Source: a virus
Length of the DNA stretch: 64,000 nt
IMG/VR virus record: IMGVR_UViG_3300034284_003265
Location: 27,194 to 91,193 of that record
Reading direction: 5' to 3' (one strand)
The position numbers and the translations under genes were made by a program. Under the pieces are notes generated by a model that was not told the origin of the DNA, made no database searches, and saw nothing but the letters and a program-made list of their open reading frames with translations. Below are positions 24,401 through 33,246 of this stretch, one piece after another. How positions within the stretch are numbered: the first letter of the stretch is position 1; each line of letters opens with the position of its first letter.

Positions 24401-25996
24401 GATAAAATTAAAGTTCAAAAATATGCATTGAGCGATGCTGATTTCCAAGAACACTCTTATAATTTGAGTTCGATTTCAATACCCGAAAAGTCTTTGGTGT
24501 ATGAAAATATGTATTATTTATGGAGTTTTGATACTCCTGTAAATTTGTATGGAAGTCCATCTGTTATTCCTAATCAAAATAATAGATACAACACAGAATT
24601 CTATGCGTATAATTTTCAAAGAACACCAGTGGTATGTGGAGCTCCTATTTGTGATACCATATTATCTGATATTTTCCCATATCAATTTGATAAATTTAAT
24701 GTTAAACAAGCTATTAACTCAAATCGATTTGGGCCAAATTATAAAGACAATGCTAATATCAATAAAATAATACAGGACGTAAGTTCTAATTTGTTACCAT
24801 ACGAATATTCCACATATACAAGAGATATAATCGGAAGCGATTCTAATTTGGTAGGATATTATATTTCCCCATATAGATATTTAAACGAAAATATAGAAGA
24901 CTTTTTAGGAAAAGAAGGAATATCTGATATCATTGGAGATCCTAAATATCTCACATCAAGAAACTATCCGGAATTAAAACTAAGACAAAGAGAATTTGAA
25001 GATTCAAATAAAAAATATATTTATCCACAAGAATATTATAGTACCTATAAGTTTTATATCGATTTTTCAATATTTGATTTTATTAAAAAATTGACTCCGA
25101 CCCGTGGTACTTTAAAGAGAGGACTTTTATTGGAACCTTCTATATTTGAACGAGTAAAGTTTAATTATAAAGATGCCGTATTTTCCCCTCTTGATCCAAA
25201 TACAACATCTAGCTTAATGTTATATGAAATCAGACCGTCATTCTTATCTTCGTTAATAGATACAGTCAATTCATCAAGTAATACGGTTATAAACATTGAA
25301 TCTGTTAATGGAATTGATACTGATCGTGATACTTATAATTTTTCAAGATTTGAAATCAAAGATAAAGTGGATGATAGAGATTTTATATTTGCTAAATATG
25401 GTAAATACGTAAATGTTAATAAAAACGGATACATTGTACGAAATACTATAAATTATTCTGAAAATGATTATTATCAATCCCATAATAATACAGGTTCTAT
25501 TGTAACATTCACATCAAGTTATAAATCCGTACAAACTATTGGTTCCGGATCGGGAGATTTAAATAATCAAATTACAGGTAGTCGTTCATTAACAGACATT
25601 TATTACGGAAACATGAGTAGTGGTTATTCCCAAAGACATTTAAGTAAATTTGTACGAGTTGGTAGTAGACTAAAAAGACAAGCCGTTTCTGGATCTTATT
25701 ACGTTATTAACAATGGTATAAAAACATTGGCTAATGGTAAATTATCATACTACACTTATACAAAAGGTCAAAACGATTATACAACCACAGTGAACAGACA
25801 AGGTTTACCAAATGGATCATCTCCTATTATATCAATACCAGGATATTTGTCAGTTGACATTGAAAGCGATAATTTCCCTAAATATGGTATTCTAACTGGA
25901 TCGGTTGGATCGCCAAATAGTTTATTTATACAACAACCACTTACATGTTCTACGTGTACCAGTGCTAGTATGAATATGTATATTATGAATTTATAA
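21497..25996 (+). CDS. Giant baseplate or tail protein with LamG-like domain
   Basis: This 1499-residue protein is among the largest in the window. The N-terminal region (1-500) is mixed, with strands and helices. A predominantly helical middle part contains 'AMVGHFFDNILVFVKKFP' and 'YIYKTKGTSTSFNLIRSIFG', a pattern I associate with phage baseplate proteins. At about 765-980 there is a laminin G or concanavalin-like sandwich with 'VECTFRSNEW' and 'NIDKIKVQKYALSDADFQEH'. The Ser-Gly-rich 'GSYTGSYNG' unit precedes it. The C-terminal 500 residues include a Cys pair, 'CSTC', near the end. By position it may substitute for gp7 or gp10 of T4. No enzymatic motif is seen. Confidence 0.65.
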   Translation: MPYDYLTINELDLANGIASASYFQQDLQSLYEQQVLNSENFFGDTNDDILELSVYNSNQEPILFNRVIPKTTYSIVQSSYKDINNVQRSYKVANPFTNYALYGNELLLHSQFDLKFDELSPGLYYVLYNPIRNIAGNTSNRLFIKEISPSRTELRLSYAFDPTLNEANRVDSVKISAFADKKFVFLQVIDQIIPIVDRNPIDESFNANSPNFNYLKYAQLLGFKSSAELQEFINSVYVGYNKVVNLSNDADSVISQNIKFAGIAEQIKNFVYTYNETEFSQDEILTAISLIVAKVSQDAILQRTTLTDTDLAETVNVFVEIAYRYWLQPKITELLNDYSLKFYGFYKNALNFDNGNLVKILTHTSYLNVVDNRINVQIKLDSPLPSEYSIRDTCWISNISLAPLYFKINLYTAPISRKVYLNGVNFTVAVPSVNPTNDKFNATNDNTLFAAKARTQQKINDLLINYNDFSNFINFSSAELRTKIAKSKISKYDSYETSKSQIKNQASATSNISISASYSNDFTKIINEQISLLDSFDEYESYLFYSTSSIDQKIEDGISFDKSNYNSLFYQLPEYIKTEESNADYIKFTAMVGHFFDNILVFVKKFPKSYPINWDDNNSYPKNYIEELLNNFNWDVTNFKFNKSDVNQLLFNNTQMSGSLSSSYFDYAKSIFNRITNNLSYIYKTKGTSTSFNLIRSIFGISSDLINVVEYSSPNVLINRNVYYDFDDIVYATKYQDNQFINFNFTSSEFKYLVTQDSLSGSYTGSYNGDTIYLTRSYIENFTGVSTVECTFRSNEWNKYNYKDKIPLIKKLRNDNLDWQVYLYKTKQRESAKLIFELSPIGSTIATSSIESIEMPYLNGDFYTFMVRKEPNDSIRFDALSPSSSMTSSIGYYGNYNVTQSICETFYPNAYKYIPQTYTLYVNQYYGSLLNFTDKKTKTILYDQNQYFSSGSYYVGNFSSSIQFNGNIDKIKVQKYALSDADFQEHSYNLSSISIPEKSLVYENMYYLWSFDTPVNLYGSPSVIPNQNNRYNTEFYAYNFQRTPVVCGAPICDTILSDIFPYQFDKFNVKQAINSNRFGPNYKDNANINKIIQDVSSNLLPYEYSTYTRDIIGSDSNLVGYYISPYRYLNENIEDFLGKEGISDIIGDPKYLTSRNYPELKLRQREFEDSNKKYIYPQEYYSTYKFYIDFSIFDFIKKLTPTRGTLKRGLLLEPSIFERVKFNYKDAVFSPLDPNTTSSLMLYEIRPSFLSSLIDTVNSSSNTVINIESVNGIDTDRDTYNFSRFEIKDKVDDRDFIFAKYGKYVNVNKNGYIVRNTINYSENDYYQSHNNTGSIVTFTSSYKSVQTIGSGSGDLNNQITGSRSLTDIYYGNMSSGYSQRHLSKFVRVGSRLKRQAVSGSYYVINNGIKTLANGKLSYYTYTKGQNDYTTTVNRQGLPNGSSPIISIPGYLSVDIESDNFPKYGILTGSVGSPNSLFIQQPLTCSTCTSASMNMYIMNL

Positions 25997-26043
25997 TATA
26001 ATTTTTGATTAAAAACCGAAAAGATTTGATAATTATTTAATAT

Positions 26044-26685
26044 ATGGCATATCTTAATAATAACGTTCTCACTGTTAACGCGATATTGACGAAAAAAGGT
26101 CGTGAAGTATTAGCAAAAACAGGCGGATTGAACATTACAGCATTCGCTTTAGCTGATGACGAAATCGATTACACACAGTTTAACCCAAATCACCCATTGG
26201 GCAGTGCATATTACGATATCGCTATTCGTAATACTCCAATCATGGAACCTATTACAGATGAATCACAGACGATGAAATATAAGTTGGTCACTCTAAATGA
26301 TGGAGTCACATCTGTACCAACCATAAGCATCGCCCCTCCATTAATTTCTGTACCACGTACTTATTCAGCGGCAATTGATATTATTCCTAGTACAACTCCT
26401 GTTTATAACGTAACATTGGGATATACAGCAATATTATCTAATAAAAACGTAGGTACTTTAGTAGTTACTGAAACAAATAGTTTGAACTCTACCTCAGCAA
26501 CCATTCCAGCATTTACCGGAGATTTAGCGTCACAAGCTTCACAGGTTGTCATAGGTAATAAGTTTAGATTTATCCCAAATAGTTCTTTGTCTAAGACAAC
26601 TACTACTAATATTACTATTATCGGTAATGAAAGTGGCGGAAGTTCTTCCATCAACGTAACTGTCAGTGTTCCTACCACAACTTAA
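26044..26685 (+). CDS. Conserved phage structural protein of unknown role
   Basis: The first 85 residues of this 213-residue protein ('LTKKGREVLAKTGGLNITAFALADDEIDY...HPLGSAYYDIAIRNTP') follow a pattern I recognise from conserved structural proteins of other environmental T4-like phages. The rest is a Thr-, Ser- and Ile-rich beta domain. It follows the giant gene after a 47-base gap with a weak, imperfect octamer (TTATTTAA at 26032). Role within the tail is not known. Confidence 0.65.
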   Translation: MAYLNNNVLTVNAILTKKGREVLAKTGGLNITAFALADDEIDYTQFNPNHPLGSAYYDIAIRNTPIMEPITDESQTMKYKLVTLNDGVTSVPTISIAPPLISVPRTYSAAIDIIPSTTPVYNVTLGYTAILSNKNVGTLVVTETNSLNSTSATIPAFTGDLASQASQVVIGNKFRFIPNSSLSKTTTTNITIIGNESGGSSSINVTVSVPTTT

Positions 26686-26691
26686 TAATAT

Positions 26692-27801
26692 ATGATATTC
26701 ACCCCATTTACTCCAGACGATATAGTAGCAGGCAGAATTAACCAAGTATCATCGGGTATGTTTGGTACTGGTAGTTTAACAGTAGCACAATCGTCCTTCG
26801 TAACATCATCTGCTCAAGCAAATGTCATGACAGGATCAAGTCCATATGATGTTAAAAATGGACAGTACTATGTAGATGTTTATAGCGGAGCCGATCAATA
26901 TTTTGCTATTGCTTATGGAGATTATTATAATTCAGGAAGTAGCTATTTTGATTGGCCGGGTCAGTCCGTAGCGAGTGTATATACCAATGAAACCAAAATT
27001 ATATACAGTCAATATAAAAATACACTTCTTCAACCAGGCGACACATTTTTTAGTTTTGCCTCAGGCAGCGTAGATTCTCCAACCGATAGTTCGGCTATAT
27101 TCGTACTAAACTACGTAACAGATAAATTCCAAGATCAAATTGATCCTGGTCAAATTCAATTAAATTTTACAGGCGCTTTAGGTCAATTCTCATATATTGA
27201 CGATTCACAAGTAGTTAATACACAACAAAACGTTTATAATTTGATCTCGGGATCAGTTATTAATGGCGTCCCTACTCCATATACCAAAGGAGGAACAGTT
27301 TCGGCTGTTTACGAAGGAATTGGTTTATTTTATCCAACAAACGGAGTTGTTATATTGAATGCACTAAAGTTAGATGCAAAAGTTGGTATTACCGGAAATC
27401 CTCCGGAAATTACTAGTGCTAGAACCACAAATCAGTATTCAGTTAACTGGAAAAGTTATTGGAGAAATTGGTTGCGTAAATTTTATTTAAGTCTTAGAAG
27501 ATCAAATAAATACATGGCAATTCGTAAATCCGAATTTGTACCATCTACGAATTACTTCATAAGAGTTAAAAATAAAGAGTTCAACTATAGTAACAATCCA
27601 ACATTTGTATCAGATGGTACGGATGGTCAAACAAAGGGGACTATTATCTATCCAGAATTGATTAGTAATCCTCGTACTTATATTACTACAATTGGATTGT
27701 ATGATTCTAATAATGAATTACTTGCAGTTGGTAAATTAAGTAGACCTACGCAAAAATCATTTGATAATGAATTGTTAATTAAGTGTCGTATTGATTTTTA
27801 A
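26692..27801 (+). CDS. Tail structural protein with C-terminal domain shared with FG-GAP protein
   Basis: The N-terminal 230 residues of this 369-residue protein are Ser/Tyr/Gly-rich and beta-like. The C-terminal 75 residues have 'YFIRVKNKEFNYSNNPTF' and 'YITTIGLYDSNNELLAVGKL', then a final strand. Both elements recur in the gene at 28592, and similar endings occur in other phage tail proteins. The shared domain may be a docking module for the baseplate. Starts six bases after the previous stop. Confidence 0.65.
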   Translation: MIFTPFTPDDIVAGRINQVSSGMFGTGSLTVAQSSFVTSSAQANVMTGSSPYDVKNGQYYVDVYSGADQYFAIAYGDYYNSGSSYFDWPGQSVASVYTNETKIIYSQYKNTLLQPGDTFFSFASGSVDSPTDSSAIFVLNYVTDKFQDQIDPGQIQLNFTGALGQFSYIDDSQVVNTQQNVYNLISGSVINGVPTPYTKGGTVSAVYEGIGLFYPTNGVVILNALKLDAKVGITGNPPEITSARTTNQYSVNWKSYWRNWLRKFYLSLRRSNKYMAIRKSEFVPSTNYFIRVKNKEFNYSNNPTFVSDGTDGQTKGTIIYPELISNPRTYITTIGLYDSNNELLAVGKLSRPTQKSFDNELLIKCRIDF

Positions 27802-27823
27802 TCTAAATACGTTGAAATCTTCC

Positions 27824-27831
27824 TATTTATA
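27824..27831 (+). promoter_or_regulatory. Candidate late promoter octamer (TATTTATA)
   Basis: TATTTATA lies 5 bases before ATG 27837, inside the tail module but after a 35-base gap, suggesting an internal late start. Confidence 0.5.
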
Positions 27832-27836
27832 TTGGG

Positions 27837-28580
27837 ATGATTAAATTTCTTAAAAATCAAGACATACAAATCACTACATTTTCAGTAGCAAAAGAAAAGA
27901 TTGCTAATAACATCTTTTCCGATTTGATTTTTGCTAGCGATGGAACTTATAACTTTCCATTGATTATTCCTGTACAAGAATGTGATTACAATTTTAATTC
28001 ATTGTCTACAGGATCTTTTGCCACAGTTAATACACAAACGTGTTATGCGTCAATTGTTAATCAAAATGGATTTTTAGCTTGTTCGCCGATAAACGATCCA
28101 AATAATCCACAGTTTCAACTTGGTTTAAAATTACCAACTGGATCAGTATTTTATCCAGTCGATAATATTCATTATAATGCTGAAACTAATCCTACTAATT
28201 TAGACGGCACTTATCAGGGACAGGTTTATAATACAATTAAGAAAATGTATTATAATAATTATAACAATGCCTACAATATTTTTGGATTTGATAGTTATGA
28301 TATATCTGAAGCTAGTTTGAGTCTGGATGATAAATTTGTAAGTTATACATTAAATGTCACTCAGAGTGGCGATAGAATTAGTCCTTTTAGTGTATTAATT
28401 AACAATCAGACAGGCGATATAGTTGGCAGTATTTTAGATGATGGAAATAATAATTTGTATTTATCTGGATCATATTTCATCAATGATTTTGAAGTTTATT
28501 CGACCAACACGGAAAGTGTGGTTAATTATGGCATAACAGGACTAGGACAATATTTGTATTATGGATCAATGTCCACATAA
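27837..28580 (+). CDS. Tail-associated protein of unknown function
   Basis: This 247-residue protein begins 'MIKFLKNQDIQITTFSVAKEK' and is rich in Asn, Tyr and Ser with beta-like patterns. It lies between two proteins that share a C-terminal domain, so a structural role is likely. No family recognised. Confidence 0.6.
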   Translation: MIKFLKNQDIQITTFSVAKEKIANNIFSDLIFASDGTYNFPLIIPVQECDYNFNSLSTGSFATVNTQTCYASIVNQNGFLACSPINDPNNPQFQLGLKLPTGSVFYPVDNIHYNAETNPTNLDGTYQGQVYNTIKKMYYNNYNNAYNIFGFDSYDISEASLSLDDKFVSYTLNVTQSGDRISPFSVLINNQTGDIVGSILDDGNNNLYLSGSYFINDFEVYSTNTESVVNYGITGLGQYLYYGSMST

Positions 28581-28591
28581 GTATATAAAGT

Positions 28592-31246
28592 ATGAATTTG
28601 GAAAATATATATAATCAAAATTATGGTAGTGTAGTAACTACTAATGGCGATCTTGTTGCTATTGGAAATCCGCCATCAGATGTATTTACTACATGTGAGG
28701 GGTTTAGTAAAGTAGGTCAGGTTTATTTGATAAAAAAGGATAGTTTTAAAACAAACTATTCTGTATCTAAAATATTAAAGAAAACGATTTTTCCACAAAA
28801 CGGCGCATTGGTTCCATATTACACGGAACAAAGTTCTAGTGCTGCATTAACAGCTTCTCTGATAATTGAAAGTGGTTCTAAAAATGATTCTTTATCAAAT
28901 TGTGATTTTATCGTTGTAGAAACTGATAACTTAAAAGTAAACCAATCCAATTATGGATCGGCTATCGATTTATCCACATATTTCTTGGCAGTAGGAGATA
29001 CAGGAGTATCATCTAGTTATTATCTTGGACACACAAATAACTTTGCATGTGTAGATATATTTAAGATTAATCCAAACTATACTTTTGATAATACAGATGG
29101 AATTACTCCTTCTTCCCCGGAAAATTCTATACCAGTTGATCAATATAATATAAGTGATATTCCATTTTGTACTATTACAGGATCTATGTCCGATAAATTC
29201 GGAGGATCTGTATCCATTACCAACAACTATTTAGTGGTTGGATCGCCAGAATACAATAATGGTCGGGGAGCTGTTTATATATACAAATATACAGATGCTG
29301 ATTGTACTTATTCTCTTCAACAAATATTAAGTTGTAGTGTTACTAACTATCCACATCAATATGGTTTTGGTTATTCTATCTCTATAGATAAAAAAACTGA
29401 GAGTATATTAGTGGTTGGAAGTAATCAATTATCACAATCTAATGTTTATTTATTTTCTGGATCCGCAAATAATTGGAGATTAAGTCAAGTATTATCTCAA
29501 AATACAAGTTCACAATATTACACGATTCAAAATACGAACTTTGAATTAATTCCTAGTGGAAGTCAAATTAATAGTAGATATGGATATTCTGTATCATTAT
29601 ATGATACAGTTCTAGCTGTAGGTGCTCCCAACGATTTAGTTTATTGGGAATACTCTGGTTCAAATGTTTTGAGACAGCGTGGATCTGTTTACGTATATAA
29701 TAATCAACAATGTCCAGCTGACATTAATTGTGGATTCCAACTTATAACAAAATTATATGGCGATGATGTAACGTTTAAAGATAATTTGTTTGGATATTCA
29801 GTGTCTGTTTTTAATAAAAAAATATTGATAGGTTCACCAAAACCATATTTTCCATTTAGTTCATTATTTATTTCAAATTCTATAAACTATTACGATAAAA
29901 CGTTTAATCAATATGACTTTGGAGAATCTACATATTGCGGACAAACGCTTCTTTATCAAGTTACAGAGTCACTTGTAAATGGAAAAATATTTAGTTCATC
30001 GTTGATTTATCAGATGACAACCGATCCTATATCAAAACGAAAAGAAATAGGAAAGCCATTTACAGCTTACGGTTATTCAGTATCACTATCAGATACAAAT
30101 TTAGTAGTAGGTGCTCCTATTCCACTAAATAACGACTTTTATTTATCTGCTCCATTAATAACTGAGTCCGGTAGCATTAATGATTTAAATTATATTTATA
30201 CATCTTCATATCAAAGTGAAGATTGTTTTATTACTTCTAGTTTTGTTTATTTACAGATGGAAGATTGTCTAAGTTGTAACGGATCGGTACCTATTTCAGG
30301 CGCATTTTTAGGCGCATGTGATAATCTGATAATATTTGTAGACGAACAAGGGGAATATTCCTATGCATCTAGTAAGATATTCGGAAAATCATACATTTAT
30401 GATATATCCGATTTACAAACCAATTTTAACGTTGGAAATGTATTTTATAACAATAATAAGTTGATAATAAATAATACAGGAAGTGTATTAAAAAACTTAA
30501 CGCTTGATCCTACCGATCCAAATAATACATATTTGTATATGAAATACAATAGTCAGATAACATTGCATGAAAAGCAATATATCTGCACTGTGGAACCAGG
30601 CGAGTTTAATGTTTCAACCAATCCAACTGCAATAACATCTTCTTTATTTGACTATGGAGTGATTAATACTGAGACATTTAATTTTGATAACTTGGATATA
30701 ATTTTGAGATATATCAATACCAGAATTACTGTTAATAACTCGGAAAAATGGTGGAATAATTTTGTGTCAGGAGACATTGAAGAATCTATTTTCAATTTTT
30801 ACTCATCTTCTTACACGAATTATCAAGCAAATAGATTAACAAACGAATTGAAATCAAAGTGTAGTACTTTAAACTTCGATGTCAACGGAGATGGTACAGC
30901 TAATTACCAAGATGCAACAACTATTTGGAAGTATTTTATTCAAGATTTTACAATAAACAATTATCAGAATTATTTGAACCCACGTTCTAGACGCAATAAT
31001 TACGATGATATGGTTTCTTTTTTAAATGATAAAACAGGAAAATCAAACGAAAAATTAGTAAAACAAGAGTTCTTTGGATACAACTATAGTAGTTCATTGG
31101 ATCCAACTGGATCTTATTTGGCGCCATATATAACAACTGTTGGATTATATAGTGGCGCAGAATTGGTTGCTATAGCTAAATTAGCTCAACCAATTAAAAA
31201 TACGGGAGAAATTCCTATTAATATTGTTGTTAAATGGGACACTTAA
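28592..31246 (+). CDS. Adhesin-like tail protein: FG-GAP propeller plus dockerin-like calcium loop
   Basis: Six or more repeats in the first ~530 residues of this 884-residue protein have the FG-GAP pattern: 'YGSAIDLSTYFLAVGD', 'FGGSVSITNNYLVVGSP', 'YGYSVSLYDTVLAVGAP', 'FGYSVSVFNKKILIGSP' and 'YGYSVSLSDTNLVVGAP'. These form an integrin-like beta-propeller. At 763-774 'DVNGDGTANYQD' is an EF-hand loop of the dockerin kind, with D763, N765, D767 and D774 as likely calcium ligands. The loop sits in about 170 residues that split a C-terminal domain shared with the protein at 26692 ('EFNVSTNPT' ... 'YITTVGLYSGAELVAIAKL'). The protein probably binds host surface polymers. Its start has a variant octamer-like sequence (AGTATATAAAGT). 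Confidence 0.75.
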   Translation: MNLENIYNQNYGSVVTTNGDLVAIGNPPSDVFTTCEGFSKVGQVYLIKKDSFKTNYSVSKILKKTIFPQNGALVPYYTEQSSSAALTASLIIESGSKNDSLSNCDFIVVETDNLKVNQSNYGSAIDLSTYFLAVGDTGVSSSYYLGHTNNFACVDIFKINPNYTFDNTDGITPSSPENSIPVDQYNISDIPFCTITGSMSDKFGGSVSITNNYLVVGSPEYNNGRGAVYIYKYTDADCTYSLQQILSCSVTNYPHQYGFGYSISIDKKTESILVVGSNQLSQSNVYLFSGSANNWRLSQVLSQNTSSQYYTIQNTNFELIPSGSQINSRYGYSVSLYDTVLAVGAPNDLVYWEYSGSNVLRQRGSVYVYNNQQCPADINCGFQLITKLYGDDVTFKDNLFGYSVSVFNKKILIGSPKPYFPFSSLFISNSINYYDKTFNQYDFGESTYCGQTLLYQVTESLVNGKIFSSSLIYQMTTDPISKRKEIGKPFTAYGYSVSLSDTNLVVGAPIPLNNDFYLSAPLITESGSINDLNYIYTSSYQSEDCFITSSFVYLQMEDCLSCNGSVPISGAFLGACDNLIIFVDEQGEYSYASSKIFGKSYIYDISDLQTNFNVGNVFYNNNKLIINNTGSVLKNLTLDPTDPNNTYLYMKYNSQITLHEKQYICTVEPGEFNVSTNPTAITSSLFDYGVINTETFNFDNLDIILRYINTRITVNNSEKWWNNFVSGDIEESIFNFYSSSYTNYQANRLTNELKSKCSTLNFDVNGDGTANYQDATTIWKYFIQDFTINNYQNYLNPRSRRNNYDDMVSFLNDKTGKSNEKLVKQEFFGYNYSSSLDPTGSYLAPYITTVGLYSGAELVAIAKLAQPIKNTGEIPINIVVKWDT

Positions 31247-31249
31247 TTA

Positions 31250-31257
31250 TATTTATT
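31250..31257 (+). promoter_or_regulatory. Candidate late promoter octamer (TATTTATT)
   Basis: TATTTATT follows the FG-GAP gene stop and lies 15 bases before ATG 31273. Confidence 0.4.
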
Positions 31258-31272
31258 ATAAAATAGACATTT

Positions 31273-31767
31273 ATGGCAACCATTAATTCCGATACTTCTA
31301 AGATAAATCGAACATCCGTATTCAAAGGAATTTTAGATCTTTATTATTCCAAAGCTCCAGCAGGAGGAGCATTTTCCGCATATGATTCTGGAAAGAATAC
31401 TATGATCAAAGGTGTAACCGCTCCATATGGATTTACACAAAAATCAGTGGAATATACAGTTGAACCAGGATTTACGGTAGGTGCAAATAATGGTAAAGAA
31501 AATTTCAATGGTAAGGCTCTAAATTATAGTGATAAAACTGCCAATGGTCCTGTTCTAAAAACCGGAGTAAATAAAATTTCTACAAATTGGAATGGAAATG
31601 CTTCATTGCAAGATGCTCTATATACTAAGGATCCTGGTTTTAGACTACAAACTTCACTTGGAGCTAGTCAGTTTAAAGACGTAGCTGGACAAAGAAGTTT
31701 AGAATTATCCAGATACGTTAAAGGATTTAATGACAAAAAATATACCAACGGATCATTTACCCGTTGA
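31273..31767 (+). CDS. Structural protein of unknown role
   Basis: This 164-residue protein is Gly-, Asn- and Lys-rich with short turn-like motifs ('YSKAPAGGAFSAYDSGKNT'). It is the last gene of the tail module before the replication genes. The composition is that of a small virion protein rather than an enzyme. It does not resemble gp19 (tube). Family not recognised. Confidence 0.6.
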   Translation: MATINSDTSKINRTSVFKGILDLYYSKAPAGGAFSAYDSGKNTMIKGVTAPYGFTQKSVEYTVEPGFTVGANNGKENFNGKALNYSDKTANGPVLKTGVNKISTNWNGNASLQDALYTKDPGFRLQTSLGASQFKDVAGQRSLELSRYVKGFNDKKYTNGSFTR

Positions 31768-31779
31768 TATATATTTTAA

Positions 31780-32289
31780 ATGGTTATATTAGGATTAGAT
31801 TCATCAACATCTACAACTGGTTGGTCTTTCTGTGAAAATGGAAAGATTCTTTCTGCTGGTTTCGTAGATACAAAAAAATTAGAAACTACAAAAGAAAAAA
31901 CTTTTCATGTTATTTCGTATCTCGAAAAGACAAAAGAGATTGAAAGATTTGATGAAATTAATCTTGAAGCTGCATTGAGTGGATTTGCGGGAGGATTTAC
32001 TAGTCAACAAGTTATTATTACATTAGCCAGACATAATGCTGTTTTTGCATATATTATAGAAGAACATTTTAAAAAGAAAGTTAATTTGTTATCGGTTAAT
32101 ACGATGAGAAAACAACTGTTTGGTAAATGTAGAATCAAAGGAATCAAGTCAAAAGATTTTGTCAAACAAGAACTTGAATCGTTAATCCCAGATGTATTGA
32201 ATTTTACTGCTAAAAATAAAAAAGGTAATTGGGATGAACGTAATGGCGATATGTATGACGCTATAGTTGCAGGTTTGTATAAGAATTAA
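31780..32289 (+). CDS. RuvC-like Holliday junction resolvase
   Basis: This 169-residue protein has the RNase H fold of RuvC: 'ILGLDSSTSTTGW' supplies D7, 'INLEAALSG' supplies E63, and the end 'DMYDAIVAGLYKN' supplies D157 and D160. These are the acidic residues that bind two metal ions. Length equals bacterial RuvC. It would cleave branched DNA before packaging, the job T4 gives to endonuclease VII (gp49), which belongs to a different fold. The gene opens the replication-recombination block. Confidence 0.82.
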   Translation: MVILGLDSSTSTTGWSFCENGKILSAGFVDTKKLETTKEKTFHVISYLEKTKEIERFDEINLEAALSGFAGGFTSQQVIITLARHNAVFAYIIEEHFKKKVNLLSVNTMRKQLFGKCRIKGIKSKDFVKQELESLIPDVLNFTAKNKKGNWDERNGDMYDAIVAGLYKN

Positions 32290-32331
32290 AAGACTTGATT
32301 TTATTTAAATCATCTGTTATTCTAAGATGAA

Positions 32332-33246
32332 ATGATTAATAGTTCGGTTATAGAAACACTATCAAAGTTGTTTAAGCAAAAACCACATATTCAAAAAGGT
32401 GGAGCTGAAATACTTGTGTTTTGTACAAACTGCAATCATCACAAACGTAAACTGAACATTAATACTACAACTGGATATTACCAGTGTTGGGTATGTGGAT
32501 TTAGCGGCAAGAGTTTTACATCTCTTCTTAAGAAACTAAAAGCGTCTTCTGAATATTATCAGATTTTATGTAAGAATAAAATCAGAGTAAGTTATGTACC
32601 CGAAGAGAAAAAGACACTAACTTTACCAATTGAATTTAAACCATTATACAAATCAAATGGTGATTTGATATATAAACACGCACTTAATTATTGTTTTAAA
32701 CGAAATTTAAGTATACACGAAATTGTACGTTACAATATAGGATATTGTGCGTCCGGTCAATTTGCTAATAGAGTAATAGTGCCGTCATATGATAAAGATG
32801 GAAATTTAAATTTTTATTGTGGTAGAGATTTTTATAACAGTAAACTCAAATACAGATTATGTGATGGTAGTAAAGACATTATCGGATTTGAACTGTTTAC
32901 CGATTTTACTAAACCCATTACAATCGTTGAAGGACCATTTGATGCACTTTCTGTAAAGTATAATGTTGTGCCTTTATTTGGGAAAACTATGTCTCGGAAG
33001 TTAAAAATGAAACTAATGGAATATAGACCGCCATATGTAAATGTTTTGTTGGATAATGATGCTTTGGGATCTAGTTTGAAAATATGTGAATTTTTAATTT
33101 CTAATGATATTGAAGCTCGTCTAATTTTACTGGACGGAAAAGATCCGAATGAAATAGGACATATAAAAACTTGGCAAACCATCAGCAGCAGTGTTATAAT
33201 GGATGAAAGTCTACTATACAGATATAAATTAACAAATAAACTATGA
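32332..33246 (+). CDS. 61: DNA primase, DnaG/gp61-like
   Basis: This 304-residue protein has an N-terminal zinc ribbon with C31-x2-C34 and C52-x2-C55 ('FCTNCNHHKRK' and 'QCWVCGFSGK'). A TOPRIM domain follows, with 'TIVEGPFDALS' at about 197-207 (catalytic Glu) and 'LLDND' at about 239-243. The size is close to T4 gp61 (342). It would make RNA primers for lagging-strand synthesis with a replicative helicase that is not in this window. The end overlaps the next gene by four bases (ATGA), indicating coupling with the recombination nuclease. Confidence 0.88.
   Translation: MINSSVIETLSKLFKQKPHIQKGGAEILVFCTNCNHHKRKLNINTTTGYYQCWVCGFSGKSFTSLLKKLKASSEYYQILCKNKIRVSYVPEEKKTLTLPIEFKPLYKSNGDLIYKHALNYCFKRNLSIHEIVRYNIGYCASGQFANRVIVPSYDKDGNLNFYCGRDFYNSKLKYRLCDGSKDIIGFELFTDFTKPITIVEGPFDALSVKYNVVPLFGKTMSRKLKMKLMEYRPPYVNVLLDNDALGSSLKICEFLISNDIEARLILLDGKDPNEIGHIKTWQTISSSVIMDESLLYRYKLTNKL

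Noticed and set aside
31273-31767. Tail tube protein (gp19) candidate
   Set aside because: The 164-residue length is right, but its composition is Gly/Asn-rich and it has no tube-like motif, so it is left as a structural protein of unknown role.
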